Notes: generated from the sequence alone by a model not told the origin. A DNA stretch of 64,000 bases from CAYXTW01 sp964452645 (GCA_964452645.1 CAYVMO010000004.1:111926-175925), one strand, 5' to 3'. Numbered from the stretch's first letter, positions 54,301-63,517 are shown. Made by a program: numbers and translations.

Positions 54301-55129
54301 CGCAATGGGTTCCATGGCCGTTGGCGTCGGAAGGATTATTATCGCCGATATCGTTCGGATCCAAACCGGGGGCGAAATGCCAACCGTGGATATCGTCGAT
54401 ATAACCGTTATTGTCGTTGTCAAGGGTGTCGTCGGGGATTTCGCGGGGATTGGTCCAGATATTGTCGGCCAGATCGGGATGGGCCATATCGGCGCCGGTG
54501 TCGATTATGGCAACAACGACCGCGGTCGTCTTATCGGGCGGATTTATAAAAACGTCGCCGGCATCGATGTCGGCATCGACGACCCCCCTGGTGAGTATCA
54601 GCTCATCGTTATATGAACCGTGGTACCGGCGGATATGATAGTGGTCCTGACCCAGGTTGTTAAGCCCCCACTGATGTCTATACAATGTATCATTGGGTGT
54701 CTCGTACAGCTCGACCTGATAGTCCGGCTCGACATATTCAACACCGGCCTGATTCTCCAAATCGATTTTCATAGCGTTAATATCATCGGGATTCTGAGGC
54801 TCGAATATATAGACATTCCGAAACTGCTGTGAGGAAGCCAATTTTGCCGAAATCGGCAAAAGCGAAGTTAATTTTTGAACTTGATATTTTTTGCTGATGG
54901 CGTCGACTATGGCCGAGCCGGTCGAAATACTTCCCTTCTTGTGGTCGATAAATTTGGGTCCGGCGTCAGACGAAAATTTAACGATCAATCGGGTCACCGG
55001 CTGATTTGCCTCAGGAGTATCTTCGCCGCGATAAAGAGCAAAAGAGTCTGTATAAAAAGCCGTTATTATCGCGAAAATAAGCGTTATGAAGGCCATTTTT
55101 TTCATATTTTTTCCCTTTCTTACTTTCAT
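51371..55129 (-). CDS. subtilisin-like (S8) secreted protease with FG-GAP repeats and type IX-like sorting domain
   Basis: A 1252-aa secreted protein. Signal peptide (MKKMAFITLIFAIITAF), then an inhibitor-like pro-region (VTRLIVKF...) and the S8 catalytic domain with all three motifs: Asp in AIIDTGADMAHPDL (near 210), His in NGHGTHCAGIVA (near 275) and Ser in SGTSMACPHAVG (near 440). A Big/Fn-like region, FG-GAP repeats (DIDGDGLDEIYVF), and a C-terminal sorting domain LSQNYPNPFNPTTTIEYSLP ... ESKKMLLLK follow. It should be exported and processed at the cell surface. Start at 55129 or 55105 (MKKMAF); both have purine-rich sites. Confidence 0.92.
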   Translation of the reverse strand: MKVRKGKNMKKMAFITLIFAIITAFYTDSFALYRGEDTPEANQPVTRLIVKFSSDAGPKFIDHKKGSISTGSAIVDAISKKYQVQKLTSLLPISAKLASSQQFRNVYIFEPQNPDDINAMKIDLENQAGVEYVEPDYQVELYETPNDTLYRHQWGLNNLGQDHYHIRRYHGSYNDELILTRGVVDADIDAGDVFINPPDKTTAVVVAIIDTGADMAHPDLADNIWTNPREIPDDTLDNDNNGYIDDIHGWHFAPGLDPNDIGDNNPSDANGHGTHCAGIVAAVADNYIGISGIGRDVKIMPLNFEPLPLVSVIAAALIYAADNGADVVNMSFGLTSRSDLIEEAINYARDKGVILCAATGNSGMAEINYPAGYDATIAVGASNDSDQVTSFSTYGPHLNICAPGLSILSLRAGLTDMYATSWPYEPGVHIINNIYYLASGTSMACPHAVGVAAWLKSVSPGLMPDRAKEIIEQSADDILDPFGLGWNLPGWDEYSGYGRLNLQKALDMAPGVRAKISDPLPNEIISGIVSINGIADGPAFLNYVVEYGAGDNPTQWTEITTSSSPITEDILAMWDTDGLNGPYTIRLRIGTYNISYVTVFIANQTLADIISPQSFETVANYVTFTGSAYAPDFARFVLEYHPDTIGAVWEPIADGTVPVFDDKIAGWFLEGIPEGNYYVRLATYSDTGMVHSDIIYLHIQSIFDTDQAWQSSVDGYPTIIPNYGDFDGDGINEIIVGHSAGITVFNTDGTIKTDGIPDIPFNNYMIPIAVGRLDDDNIDDFAAVGYDPHFLYGFLSEKPNFKSYLGIFPPMDNFYRSEHEFPKVWLKDIDGDGLDEIYVFIYDASQSKTYLFDSNGDLIINLDYYGESLPLDMNGDGIDEIYACNNSYCLLKQIDYATGHVTDSFLVQLNGGDFKCLGMSGCDIDNDGKYELIIYGFYSDYGYWIYAFDEGLNLIDGWPHDMAIDPFVVPTTPIFGDIDNDGEYEYLTTYFDLSASYVLAWNIDGSSYMPSNQNGLLATTPEPSVMNMLLLADMNGDNQTDIVACADNDLFNTYKAQRIYAWNNEGSLLPGFPLITVQDLQTSDRFTPCIGDINQDGFVDLIMTTQDSMILSVNYQGNPFNPCKSPAPTWRYNRRMNNIAPFLSDCEPTGISDENTRLIPKSFVLSQNYPNPFNPTTTIEYSLPLRSNVSIAVYNLLGQKVKTMLQTSQPAGRYKTEWNGTDNNNQPVASGLYFYQIKAGDFTESKKMLLLK

Positions 55130-55225
55130 AAAATGCCCCTAATAAACGGTTATCCCTCAACGAGTCGTATTATGTATAAGTTACTCAAAAATCGAAATTT
55201 CGCAAGTAGTATTTGCTAAGACGTT

Positions 55226-56698
55226 CTAAGGGCTTTGCTTATCGTCAATTCCGCTTTGATACATATTATGGTCGTAGCGTAAGTCGGTTTTATAATTGAA
55301 AGTACTATCTGTTCGGCAGTAGACCGTTATATTGCCAAATGATTTTTCGATCTCGAAGCCGTCAAGCCCTCGCAAATTTTCTTTTGTAACAATATGACTT
55401 ATATAATCCAACGATGGGGGCGGAGTGTTATTAAAATAGAGCGGAATATCGCGGTGGAGATAATAAAAACCACCGCTCAGGAACCAGAAATCGGCATTGT
55501 CAAAGACGGCCGCGATTTTTTTCTGTTTAAAAAGATATCGATAGGCGCTCAATCCGGGATCGCGATAGAAAATATTATGTTCGTATACTTGTTTCTCGCG
55601 GGGCAGAATATTGAAAGAACCGAAGGCTGAAATGATTAAAAACAAAACAACAATCATAATTCCTGATATACTTGTTCGTATATTAATCTTGCTCAATATT
55701 TCCGAGACGGCAATTCCTCCAATAATCATATATAAAGGAATAACGACATACACAAATCTGATACTTACAATATGTTCCTTTAATGGAATTGCCGAATGCA
55801 GCACCAACACCGCCGCTACGAAAAGCAATAAGTACCATACTTTTCGCCAGACAATAAGTCCAAGCAGAATAAACAACCAGAAAAAAATCATAGATGAGTA
55901 AACAAGCTGTTCGGCAAAAGTAAAGGTACTGGCTCCCGGCGACGATTCGGCCATACTGAAATTTTTGCTGAAATTATAATAATTGACATAAGATTCATAA
56001 AAGCCGCCGACGGTCAATTTTTCAAAAATTCCCACAAAGATGATCGTTACGATGAATGCCATAAAATAAACGAAAAGCCCCTTTTTGTGGTTTATAAAAA
56101 ACAGCGCTACCATAAACAGTAGCACAACCGGAAAATAATGCAGACGAACCGCAATCGTTAAGGCGGTCAGGATTCCCCCAAGGACAAGATTGAGATTATT
56201 TTCCGATTTTATTGAGAAAGCTATCGCCGCAATAAAGAAGGTTGTTGCCCAGACTTCGCTTAATGGTCGAATCGAAAAATAGATGATTTCATACCAGGCG
56301 GCGCAGAAAAACGCCACCCATAAACCGGCCTTCGGCGAAGATATTTTTTTGCCGATGAAATAAGCCGAGATGACGATTGATACGGAAATCAGACCGAGTA
56401 TTACTCTGATGAAAGGTATATAAATATTAGGATTGTCCCAGCCCAATAATTTAAACGGATACAGCATGACGGCGATAAGTCCGGGGACAATCCAGGAGCG
56501 CACCGAAAAGCGGAACTCCCAGGGGATGATACCATAACCGAAAACCAGCCGATGCGCCTGTTCATAAATTTGGAAATTTTCGTCGGGATGATTGAAGTTG
56601 TCGGAAATTAAAGCCAGAATGATACGGATTATCAAAGCGCAAAGGACGATTGCAAAGAGTGTTTTTCTCTGGCTATCAGTGATTCGGGAAGTTTCCAT
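55226..56698 (-). CDS. ALG9/GPI-mannosyltransferase-type membrane glycosyltransferase (GT22)
   Basis: A 490-aa polytopic protein with about ten hydrophobic segments. The first luminal loop contains NHPDENFQIYEQAH, resembling the HPDE catalytic motif of the GT22 family (Alg9/PIG-B), which uses polyprenyl-linked sugar donors. In bacteria such enzymes glycosylate envelope components; the acceptor is unknown. The gene abuts the fibronectin-type lipoprotein gene by a shared boundary (56698/56699), suggesting one transcript. Confidence 0.82.
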   Translation of the reverse strand: METSRITDSQRKTLFAIVLCALIIRIILALISDNFNHPDENFQIYEQAHRLVFGYGIIPWEFRFSVRSWIVPGLIAVMLYPFKLLGWDNPNIYIPFIRVILGLISVSIVISAYFIGKKISSPKAGLWVAFFCAAWYEIIYFSIRPLSEVWATTFFIAAIAFSIKSENNLNLVLGGILTALTIAVRLHYFPVVLLFMVALFFINHKKGLFVYFMAFIVTIIFVGIFEKLTVGGFYESYVNYYNFSKNFSMAESSPGASTFTFAEQLVYSSMIFFWLFILLGLIVWRKVWYLLLFVAAVLVLHSAIPLKEHIVSIRFVYVVIPLYMIIGGIAVSEILSKINIRTSISGIMIVVLFLIISAFGSFNILPREKQVYEHNIFYRDPGLSAYRYLFKQKKIAAVFDNADFWFLSGGFYYLHRDIPLYFNNTPPPSLDYISHIVTKENLRGLDGFEIEKSFGNITVYCRTDSTFNYKTDLRYDHNMYQSGIDDKQSP

Positions 56699-57553
56699 TT
56701 AAAAGCGCATCAGCCCCTTATTGGTCTGGTAGATATATTTAATTTTCATTCGGCGCTCCTTATTCTCACCGCTGATTTTTTCAAGGCGTATTTTGGCGAA
56801 ATTACCGTCGGCCGTTTTGATTAGATATGATTCACCCTCAAGCACCGGCATTTTTTCGACCGGCGGGACGTCCAGGTCAAGATCGGGATACTGATAAATA
56901 TCTTTTGTTTTGCCGAGCGAATAAAAGAGAGATTTTCTCAGGAAACCGTTTAACCGGTGCGGAGAAGCGATAAAGTCGAAACCGTCCTTATTATAAAAAT
57001 ACAGATCATTGGTTTCACCATCGGCGCGAACCGAAATGCCGTCCGCAAATGAAAAGCCGTCATCCAGGTCGGCATATCGATAGGCCAGCTCGAATTCCCC
57101 CTCGGGGCGGCACATGGCGGCGACCTCGTTGGATGAGACGGAAACGGTCCGGTCGGGATATAAAGCCCTGACGGAAACATAATATTCGACACCGTTGTTC
57201 AAATTATTCACTTCCATCGTTTCCCAGCGGTCTTCGGGATCGGTATCGCCCGGGTACGGTACATGATTGTAAGGTTTGGCGCCCCGCGGCGGCAGTTGAT
57301 TATGGTAGGCGTAAATGGGCTTGTCTTCAAGGTAAATGTAATAGCCGGATAAAAGCGTTTCTCTGGGGCAGTTGGTATTCCATTTTAGAAACAACGTATG
57401 ATCGTTCGATTTCACCACAAGATTGGTCGGGGCACATTCATCACCGACCGTTCGGAGGCGAAACTTTTTGGCGCAGCCGGAAAAAAGTACCAGCAGGAAA
57501 AAACAAAGACTCGATAAGACTATATAATGACTAATTCGTTTTGTCTGGGACAT
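56699..57553 (-). CDS. lipoprotein with fibronectin type III-like domain
   Basis: A 284-aa protein with a lipobox (LVLFSGC, lipid on C27) followed by an Fn3-like domain about 40-150: APTNLVVKSNDHTLFLKWNTNCP and VNNLNNGVEYYVSVRALYPD. The C-terminal half (about 155-284) is beta-rich and unassigned. It overlaps the M24 peptidase stop region by 34 nt and precedes the GT22 gene. An envelope-anchored protein of unknown function. Confidence 0.8.
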   Translation of the reverse strand: MSQTKRISHYIVLSSLCFFLLVLFSGCAKKFRLRTVGDECAPTNLVVKSNDHTLFLKWNTNCPRETLLSGYYIYLEDKPIYAYHNQLPPRGAKPYNHVPYPGDTDPEDRWETMEVNNLNNGVEYYVSVRALYPDRTVSVSSNEVAAMCRPEGEFELAYRYADLDDGFSFADGISVRADGETNDLYFYNKDGFDFIASPHRLNGFLRKSLFYSLGKTKDIYQYPDLDLDVPPVEKMPVLEGESYLIKTADGNFAKIRLEKISGENKERRMKIKYIYQTNKGLMRF

Positions 57554-58689
57554 AAAAATCTGCCTCCGTCATTGGTTACTAAGAGATCTTCCTCCAGACC
57601 GACATACCCGATATACTCGATATTTATACCAAGCTCGACAGTAAATACGTTACCTTCCTCGAGAGGAATGCTTGGTGTCTTACCGTACCGTTTCCATTTC
57701 GGTCCGACAATGGCGGCGCCGTCATGAGTGGCACGTCCAATCTGGTGTCCCAGTGCGTGCTGATAGACCGGATATCCGGCTTCTTTCAGAATCCGTCGCG
57801 CTTCTGCATCGATTTGATAACCTTTTTTGCCCGGTAGATAAAGCGCCGATGTTTTGTCAATAACTTCTTTGACTTTATTAAAAGCCCTGATTAATTCGAT
57901 AGGTGTATCGGCCTCGTTTTCTTTTTTAAAGTACGCCAGTCTTTGAAGATCCGAGCAAAAGCCTTTGATTTTGGCGCCGAAATCGATATGTAATAAATCA
58001 CCCGGTTCCAGAACCGCCTCGGTCGGATGCCCGTGTCCGGGTGTCGATTTGGCACCGGCGTTAACGATTGTTTCGAACGAATTTGCTCCCCCGGTTTTTT
58101 TGATATTGGCGTCGATAATCGCGGCGATTTCCTTTTCTGTCTGACCGATATGTATCTCCTTTATGGATTGGCTCCAGCAATCGGTGGAAGCGGTCGCGGC
58201 CTTTGAAATCAAATCAATTTCCGGTTCGATTTTTCGTCCGCGGAGCCGAGACATTATCACTTCCGAAGAAATTATTCTATCGGTATAGACAGTACCTTTA
58301 AGATAATTAATCAGCAGTTGATACATACCGTACGTCAGTCCGTCGGAGGCGACGTCATTTGTCGAATAATTTAATGCTATTTTCTTCGGATCAAATTTCC
58401 GCACCATTCGGCGGATTTCCCGGCCGCAGTCTTCCACGTATGGTTGAACCGTTTTGAATTCACCTGAGCGTTCAAAATCAGCGGCATCGAAATTGCCAAC
58501 GAGAGCAGCGGTCGAGCCACTCTTGCCGATAAAAAAAGCGGACTGCCAGACGACCTTATGACCCACGACGAGCGCCATCGACGGGTCGGCCATCAGGTCC
58601 GATTCGCGACAGAATATCAGCCAGAGATCGATGTCCAGTTCTTTCAGAATACCGATAGCCTGCTCGATTTTGGCTTTTATTAAATCCAT
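57520..58689 (-). CDS. M24-family metallopeptidase (Xaa-Pro aminopeptidase-like)
   Basis: A 389-aa cytoplasmic enzyme. The pita-bread domain (about 165-385) carries all five metal ligands: Asp in LLHIDFG, Asp in FCSDLQR, His in QHALGHQIG, Glu in FTVELG and Glu in GLEEDLLVT. The N-terminal creatinase-like domain (about 1-160) is present. It removes N-terminal residues, often before proline, using Mn/Co. The C terminus overlaps the downstream lipoprotein gene by 34 nt, and the start adjoins murI by one base. Confidence 0.92.
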   Translation of the reverse strand: MDLIKAKIEQAIGILKELDIDLWLIFCRESDLMADPSMALVVGHKVVWQSAFFIGKSGSTAALVGNFDAADFERSGEFKTVQPYVEDCGREIRRMVRKFDPKKIALNYSTNDVASDGLTYGMYQLLINYLKGTVYTDRIISSEVIMSRLRGRKIEPEIDLISKAATASTDCWSQSIKEIHIGQTEKEIAAIIDANIKKTGGANSFETIVNAGAKSTPGHGHPTEAVLEPGDLLHIDFGAKIKGFCSDLQRLAYFKKENEADTPIELIRAFNKVKEVIDKTSALYLPGKKGYQIDAEARRILKEAGYPVYQHALGHQIGRATHDGAAIVGPKWKRYGKTPSIPLEEGNVFTVELGINIEYIGYVGLEEDLLVTNDGGRFLCPRQNELVII

Positions 58690-59511
58690 CTAGTACCTTG
58701 TTATATCCACGCGGGTTATGTTATCGATACTTCGCCCCAGAAACAACTCGGCCACTTTGGAAAATTTGTCGGGGACATCGGAAACATAAAATTTGTGTGT
58801 CGCCTTTTCCCGGCCGCTTCGGGCCAAATCCCTAATTGATAACAGCGCCGCGAGTTCCTGCGCGGTGGCGTCGGCCGAGTCTATAAGCTGCACCTTGTCG
58901 CCCATCGTTTCTCCGATGATCCTTTTCAGAAGCGGATAGTGCGTACAGCCAAGAACGAGCGTATCTATATTAACATCGATTAATTCCTTGAGATAGTCGG
59001 CGGCAATCAATCGGGTCGCTTCCTTGTCGATGTATCCTTCCTCGGCCAGCGGCACCAAAAGAGGGCAGGCGAGCGAAAAAACTTTTATGTTTTCATCCCT
59101 TTTCTGAATCGCCTTGGCATAACTGTTGGAACCGATTGTCGCGCGGGTACCGATAATCCCCACGCGCTTATTTTTGGTGTTATTTACGGCCGCTTTGGCG
59201 CCCGGTTCGATAACACCCAGAAAATCGATATCATATTCCTCTTTGACCGTTTCCAGTGCCACGGCCGAAGCTGTATTGCAGGCAGCGATAATGAATTTGA
59301 CGTGATGCTCGAGCAGGAAATTGATGTCCTGCCTGGTAAAGTTTATAATCGTTTCTTTCGATCGGCCGCCGTACGGATACCGGCCGACATCACCAAAATA
59401 TACGATATTTTCGGCCGGTAGAATCTTCAGGACTTCGGCAACAACCGTCAGGCCACCGACACCGGAATCGAAAATGCCGATTGGTCGATTCAATAAGGTA
59501 TTTTCAGCCAT
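58690..59511 (-). CDS. murI: glutamate racemase
   Basis: A 273-aa enzyme making D-glutamate for peptidoglycan. Catalytic cysteines are visible: C78 in AACNTASA and a second in VLGCTHYPLL near 190; D15-S16 sit in GIFDSGVGGLT. Full length for the family. It shares its boundary with the amidase gene (stop/start at 59511), so they are probably in the same cell-wall operon together with smpB. Confidence 0.96.
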   Translation of the reverse strand: MAENTLLNRPIGIFDSGVGGLTVVAEVLKILPAENIVYFGDVGRYPYGGRSKETIINFTRQDINFLLEHHVKFIIAACNTASAVALETVKEEYDIDFLGVIEPGAKAAVNNTKNKRVGIIGTRATIGSNSYAKAIQKRDENIKVFSLACPLLVPLAEEGYIDKEATRLIAADYLKELIDVNIDTLVLGCTHYPLLKRIIGETMGDKVQLIDSADATAQELAALLSIRDLARSGREKATHKFYVSDVPDKFSKVAELFLGRSIDNITRVDITRY

Positions 59512-60986
59512 TATTTTTTCTCATATTTGGATTTAAATCGTTTTAATCCGGCGTAAATGGCCTCGGCCACTTCCTGCCGGTAATTCTTGCTCCGCAAGAG
59601 ATTTTCGTCTTCTTTATTGGTCAGGAACGCGGCCTCGACCAGAATCGACGGCATATAAACGCGATTAAGGACGACGAATCCGGCCTGATCGATTCCTCGT
59701 GCTTTCGTTTGCCGGGAAAATCGTTTGCGGAATTCCTTGTCGACCATCGCCGCCAGATCGGCCGACTCGACCTGAAATTCAGTCTGGATCATATCGCTGA
59801 GAATATAGCTCAAATTGTCGATATTGTCATCCGAAATAGTATTCAATTCTGCGAGGAAGGGTGCGTTCTCCAGTTGTGCCGCAGCGCGGGCTTCGTCATT
59901 GTTGGCCGGAGCCAGGAAAAATACCTGGAATCCCCGCGCAAAATGTTTCAATGAAGCGTTGGCATGTATCGAAACATAAATATCACCCCCTTCGTTGTTG
60001 GCAATGTCGGCCCGTTCTTCCAGAGATACGGCAACATCCTTTTCGCGTGTCATAGTGGCCTCGAATATTTTTTCCTTTCTTATAAGTTTGGCCAGACGTT
60101 TAGCGATATCCAGGACTATTTTTTTCTCCTGAGTCTTATTCAAGCCAATAGCGCCGTAGTCGGCGCCGCCATGCCCGGCATCGATTATGATTTTGCTGAT
60201 GCGCTCGCTCGGCCCGATAAACTCCGGGCCGATAAAGGGCGTCGGTACGACCGATGTATCCGGGATTGATATCTGTATTCGGGGTGGATTGGTTTGCAGG
60301 CGATAATCATACTTGCCGATATTTTCCTTTAATCTGAAAGATATTTGTGCCGATGCCTCGAATTGAAAAACATTTAGATCTCTCAGAAACGATCCTTTTT
60401 TCCTTCTCAGAATTTGCCGCTCGTTGATCCGCCCGTCCGGGATAGTAACGTTCAACCAATTACCCTCCGAGACAAAAATCTCGTAATTTATCGGGGCGGT
60501 GACGAAAATTTCAATGAGCTTTCCGTTGGCCTTGGATGTCAACGATAAATCGGTGATATTATACCACTCGGAATTGATTCTTATAGTCTCCCGGTCTTCA
60601 TCCCATAGGATTTGTTCCGGACGGATTAAATCCAGAAGCGGGACAAACATCCGCGCCGGAAGATACAGCACCCCTTTGTCGATTTTAACAGGATAAATTA
60701 GATTCTTGACCGTGTCATCGATATTAATGAAAGGAGAATTAATGAAAAATGTCGCCTTATGTTGCTCCGTCTGATAAACCACGGAGATACCGGGAATATC
60801 CCACGTCAACCCTTCGCCCAGAACTTCGGCCAGGTCTGACATCGAGAAATAGACCATGTTGTTTACGGTAATTGACGGGATTTTTTCGATCCCGCCCGAT
60901 ATCTGCACGGAAATCCGGGAAGCGTGGATTATGGCCGGTAGAACCAACAAAAATATAATTAATATAATGGAAATAGATTTATTCAT
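59511..60986 (-). CDS. N-acetylmuramoyl-L-alanine amidase (Amidase_3)
   Basis: A 491-aa exported enzyme. Signal peptide (about 1-20), then a copper-amine-oxidase-like N-terminal domain (GISVVYQTEQHKATFFINSPFI), an AMIN-like beta domain (about 145-245) and the Amidase_3 zinc domain (about 255-490) with KIIIDAGHGGADYGAIG, DIYVSIHANAS and SILVEAAFLTN, which supply the His/Glu/His/Glu zinc set. It splits septal peptidoglycan. ATG at 60986 (MNKSISIILI) overlaps the smpB stop by 8 nt; the longer frame lacks a signal peptide. Confidence 0.94.
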   Translation of the reverse strand: MNKSISIILIIFLLVLPAIIHASRISVQISGGIEKIPSITVNNMVYFSMSDLAEVLGEGLTWDIPGISVVYQTEQHKATFFINSPFINIDDTVKNLIYPVKIDKGVLYLPARMFVPLLDLIRPEQILWDEDRETIRINSEWYNITDLSLTSKANGKLIEIFVTAPINYEIFVSEGNWLNVTIPDGRINERQILRRKKGSFLRDLNVFQFEASAQISFRLKENIGKYDYRLQTNPPRIQISIPDTSVVPTPFIGPEFIGPSERISKIIIDAGHGGADYGAIGLNKTQEKKIVLDIAKRLAKLIRKEKIFEATMTREKDVAVSLEERADIANNEGGDIYVSIHANASLKHFARGFQVFFLAPANNDEARAAAQLENAPFLAELNTISDDNIDNLSYILSDMIQTEFQVESADLAAMVDKEFRKRFSRQTKARGIDQAGFVVLNRVYMPSILVEAAFLTNKEDENLLRSKNYRQEVAEAIYAGLKRFKSKYEKK

Positions 60987-61464
60987 TGTTCTGCTTTTTT
61001 GTTCGCCTGCGATGTGCTCTTTCAATGGCGCGGTCGGCTTCCCTCTGTGCGATTTTTTCCCGTTTGTCATATCTTTTACGACCCCGGCAGGTCGCCAGTT
61101 CGATTTTCGCGTGCGGGCCTTTAAAATAAATCCTGAGCGGGATCAATGTCAGCCCTTTCTCGGCCGTCGCTCCAAATAATCTTTTGATTTCCCGTTTGTG
61201 CAAAAGCAATCTTCGCGGTCGGATGGGATCAAGGCTTTCGTGAGTCGAAAATTTGTAGGGCGAGATATGGAGGTTAAACAATATGACCTCGCCGTTTTCA
61301 ACCGCCGCATAGCTGTCTGACAGGTTTACTTTCCCGGCCCGCAACGACTTAACCTCCGCTCCTTTTAGCTCAATACCGGCCTCCCGCTTGTCAAAAATCT
61401 CATAATCTCTGAACGCCTTGCGGTTTGTAACGATGGTTTTTTCCTTTAACTCCTTTTCCGACAT
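60979..61464 (-). CDS. smpB: SsrA-binding protein SmpB
   Basis: A 161-aa RNA-binding protein needed for tmRNA-mediated trans-translation. Conserved blocks: TNRKAFRDYEIFDKREAGIELKG, SLRAGKVNLSDSYA, HISPYKFSTHESLDPIRPRRLLLHKREI, and the basic C-terminal tail YDKREKIAQREADRAI. ATG at 61464 is used in place of TTG at 61473. First gene of the cell-wall operon, divergent from the nitrilase gene. Confidence 0.96.
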   Translation of the reverse strand: MSEKELKEKTIVTNRKAFRDYEIFDKREAGIELKGAEVKSLRAGKVNLSDSYAAVENGEVILFNLHISPYKFSTHESLDPIRPRRLLLHKREIKRLFGATAEKGLTLIPLRIYFKGPHAKIELATCRGRKRYDKREKIAQREADRAIERAHRRRTKKQNNE

Positions 61465-61500
61465 GGAAATCAATATAGATTTATATAATTACTGTGGCAA

Positions 61501-61529
61501 TTGTTTTATTAAACCGTAGTTGATATATT
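61501..61529 (+). promoter_or_regulatory. promoter of the nitrilase gene
   Basis: TTGTTT at 61501-61506 and TATATT at 61524-61529 spaced by 17 bp, with a TG at the extended -10 position. AAGGAAGGTGGTGAC precedes the ATG at 61545. Confidence 0.55.
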
Positions 61530-61544
61530 AAGGAAGGTGGTGAC

Positions 61545-62327
61545 ATGAGAGTTGCGCTCTATCAAAATGATCCGGTTTTTGGCGAAATTGAAAAGAATGT
61601 CACGACGGCCCTTGAGGCGGTAAAAAATGAAAACTTCGATGTTCTGGTTCTTCCGGAGTTATTTGCCACCGGTTATCAGTTCAGGAGTCGCGACGAGGCT
61701 CTTTCTCTGGCGGACGAAGCTGGACGGGGATATACTTTCGACAGGCTGAAGGCGTTTGCCGGTAAAACCGGTAGTTTGGTGGTATATGGGTTTCCTGAAA
61801 TTTCCGGCACTAAATTGTTTAATTCATCTCTGGCTATTTTGCCGGACGGTAATTTTTTCCTTTACCAAAAAATTCACCTCTTTAATACCGAGAAAGATAT
61901 TTTCGATCCCGGGGAAACCGGACTTTTTGTTTTTCCCTTCAGGAATGCCCGTTTTGGTTTGATGATTTGTTTCGATTGGAGATTTCCGGAGTCAGCTCGC
62001 AAACTGGCGCTTCTGGGCGCGCAGGTTATTCTTCATCCTTCTAATCTGGTTCTGCCACACTGCCCGCAGGCGATGGTTATAAGAGCGCTTGAAAATAATG
62101 TTTTCACGGTCACGTGCAACCGCGTGGGTACTGAAAACAGAACCGGGGAGCCGCTTAATTTTATCGGCCGATCGCGAATTATCGCCCCCGATGGGAGTAT
62201 ATTGGGCGAACTAATGCCAGATGAACCCGGTAATTTGGCGATCGATATAACGCCGGAATCGGCAGATAACAAAAAGGTTGCTCCCCGCAATGACATTTTT
62301 AAGGACCGGCGACCGGAGTTTTATTAG
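61545..62327 (+). CDS. carbon-nitrogen hydrolase (nitrilase superfamily)
   Basis: A 260-aa cytoplasmic enzyme. The Glu-Lys-Cys triad is clear: E39 (VLPELFATGY), K109 (YQKIHLF) and C142 (ICFDWRFPE). Closest to omega-amidase-type branches, but the substrate is not readable. It stands alone on the plus strand, divergent from smpB. Confidence 0.9.
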   Translation: MRVALYQNDPVFGEIEKNVTTALEAVKNENFDVLVLPELFATGYQFRSRDEALSLADEAGRGYTFDRLKAFAGKTGSLVVYGFPEISGTKLFNSSLAILPDGNFFLYQKIHLFNTEKDIFDPGETGLFVFPFRNARFGLMICFDWRFPESARKLALLGAQVILHPSNLVLPHCPQAMVIRALENNVFTVTCNRVGTENRTGEPLNFIGRSRIIAPDGSILGELMPDEPGNLAIDITPESADNKKVAPRNDIFKDRRPEFY

Positions 62328-62422
62328 AATATCGCTCTGCTAATATTCATTGGCAGATTGAAATGCGATTAAGGTATTGGTATCCGATGCCGATAGATAA
62401 TTTATGATGAGGGGTTAAGAGT

Positions 62423-62824
62423 ATGAGTATGAAAACAAAGGTTTCTCCAGCTAAAATTTTGGTTATTGACGACGAACCTCAGGTTACGGAAATCGTCGAA
62501 ACCTTTTTATCCGGTGCCGGACATAAGGTTTATATCGATAATGTTGCCGCCTCCGGGCTGAAAAAAGCCAAAGAGATTAAGCCGGATATGATTCTTCTGG
62601 ATATAATGATGCCGGAAATCGACGGCTACGATATTTGTAATAATCTGAAAAATGACCCGGAAACGGCCAACATCCCGGTCTTATTTCTGACCGGTAAGGA
62701 TCGCGGCGATGATATGGGTCGTTCATTTCAGGTCGGCGGCGATATGTTTATCAAGAAGCCTTTTTCGTGCGACCGGCTTTTGGAAATCATAAATATTATT
62801 TTAATGTCGACCGCCAAACAATAG
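62423..62824 (+). CDS. CheY-like single-domain response regulator
   Basis: A 133-aa receiver only: acidic pair D16-D17 (VIDDEP), phospho-acceptor D60 (ILLDIMMPEIDGYD), the T/K switch (FLTGKD) and K near 111 (FIKKPFS). No output domain, so it acts by protein interaction, like CheY or Spo0F. GAGGGG ribosome-binding site 10 nt upstream. Partner kinase unknown. Confidence 0.9.
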   Translation: MSMKTKVSPAKILVIDDEPQVTEIVETFLSGAGHKVYIDNVAASGLKKAKEIKPDMILLDIMMPEIDGYDICNNLKNDPETANIPVLFLTGKDRGDDMGRSFQVGGDMFIKKPFSCDRLLEIINIILMSTAKQ

Positions 62825-62835
62825 TAATTTTTTTA

Positions 62836-62863
62836 TTGACTTTATTGTGCGGCGCACTATATT
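62836..62863 (+). promoter_or_regulatory. promoter of the PhaR-like gene
   Basis: TTGACT at 62836-62841 and TATATT at 62858-62863, 16-bp spacer, 32 bp before the ATG at 62895. Confidence 0.5.
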
Positions 62864-62894
62864 GTAATATGAACAAACAGTCGCTGAGTATATT

Positions 62895-63494
62895 ATGCGA
62901 GTGATAAAACGATATAAAAATCGTCGTTTGTACGATACCGAGCTTAAGAGATATATTACTCATGCCGAGTTAAAAGCCATCGTTGAAAAGAGGGCTTCAT
63001 TTAAGATAATCGATTCGAAATCCGGGCAGGATATTACACTGGCCGTATTGGGTCGATTATTAACCGAGCAACTTAACAGAGAGGAGAACGTAAAAAGCTA
63101 TAAAGTTAAATTGATCGAAATCATAAATTATGGAGGTAAAAAATCAGTGTCGATTTTAAAAAACACATTTCTGGCATCGGTCGGGATATTTAACCTGACC
63201 AAAAAAAGGGCCGAGGAAATTATCGACTCGCTCATCAAGGCCGGCGAAATTTCGAAGTCGGAACGTAAACAGGCGGTTATGGAACTTCTGGACAAGGCCG
63301 AGGAAAGCACCGCCAAAATAAAAGAAAGGGTTAAAAAGGAAAGCGGCGGCGTTCAGAAGGAAATCAATAAAGTTCTTGATAAAATCAAGAAAACGACCGA
63401 GGGATTTTCTCCTAAAAGGGTCATGGCCGAGTTGGAAAAGCTTAACAAAAAAGTGGATAAACTGGCCAAGAGCATTGAAAACAAAAAAGAATAG
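62895..63494 (+). CDS. PhaR-like polyhydroxyalkanoate regulator with phasin-like C-terminal part
   Basis: A 199-aa protein. The N-terminal PHB/PHA accumulation regulator DNA-binding domain is clear (VIKRYKNRRLYDTELKRYITHAEL). Residues about 80-199 are long Lys/Glu-rich amphipathic helices (a coiled coil; KKESGGVQKEINKVLDKIKK). In PHA producers, PhaR represses phasin genes and binds granules. No phaC or phaB is in the window. It has its own promoter and terminator. Confidence 0.9.
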   Translation: MRVIKRYKNRRLYDTELKRYITHAELKAIVEKRASFKIIDSKSGQDITLAVLGRLLTEQLNREENVKSYKVKLIEIINYGGKKSVSILKNTFLASVGIFNLTKKRAEEIIDSLIKAGEISKSERKQAVMELLDKAEESTAKIKERVKKESGGVQKEINKVLDKIKKTTEGFSPKRVMAELEKLNKKVDKLAKSIENKKE

Positions 63495-63517
63495 CCGGCT
63501 TTTTCATGCGAATTCAA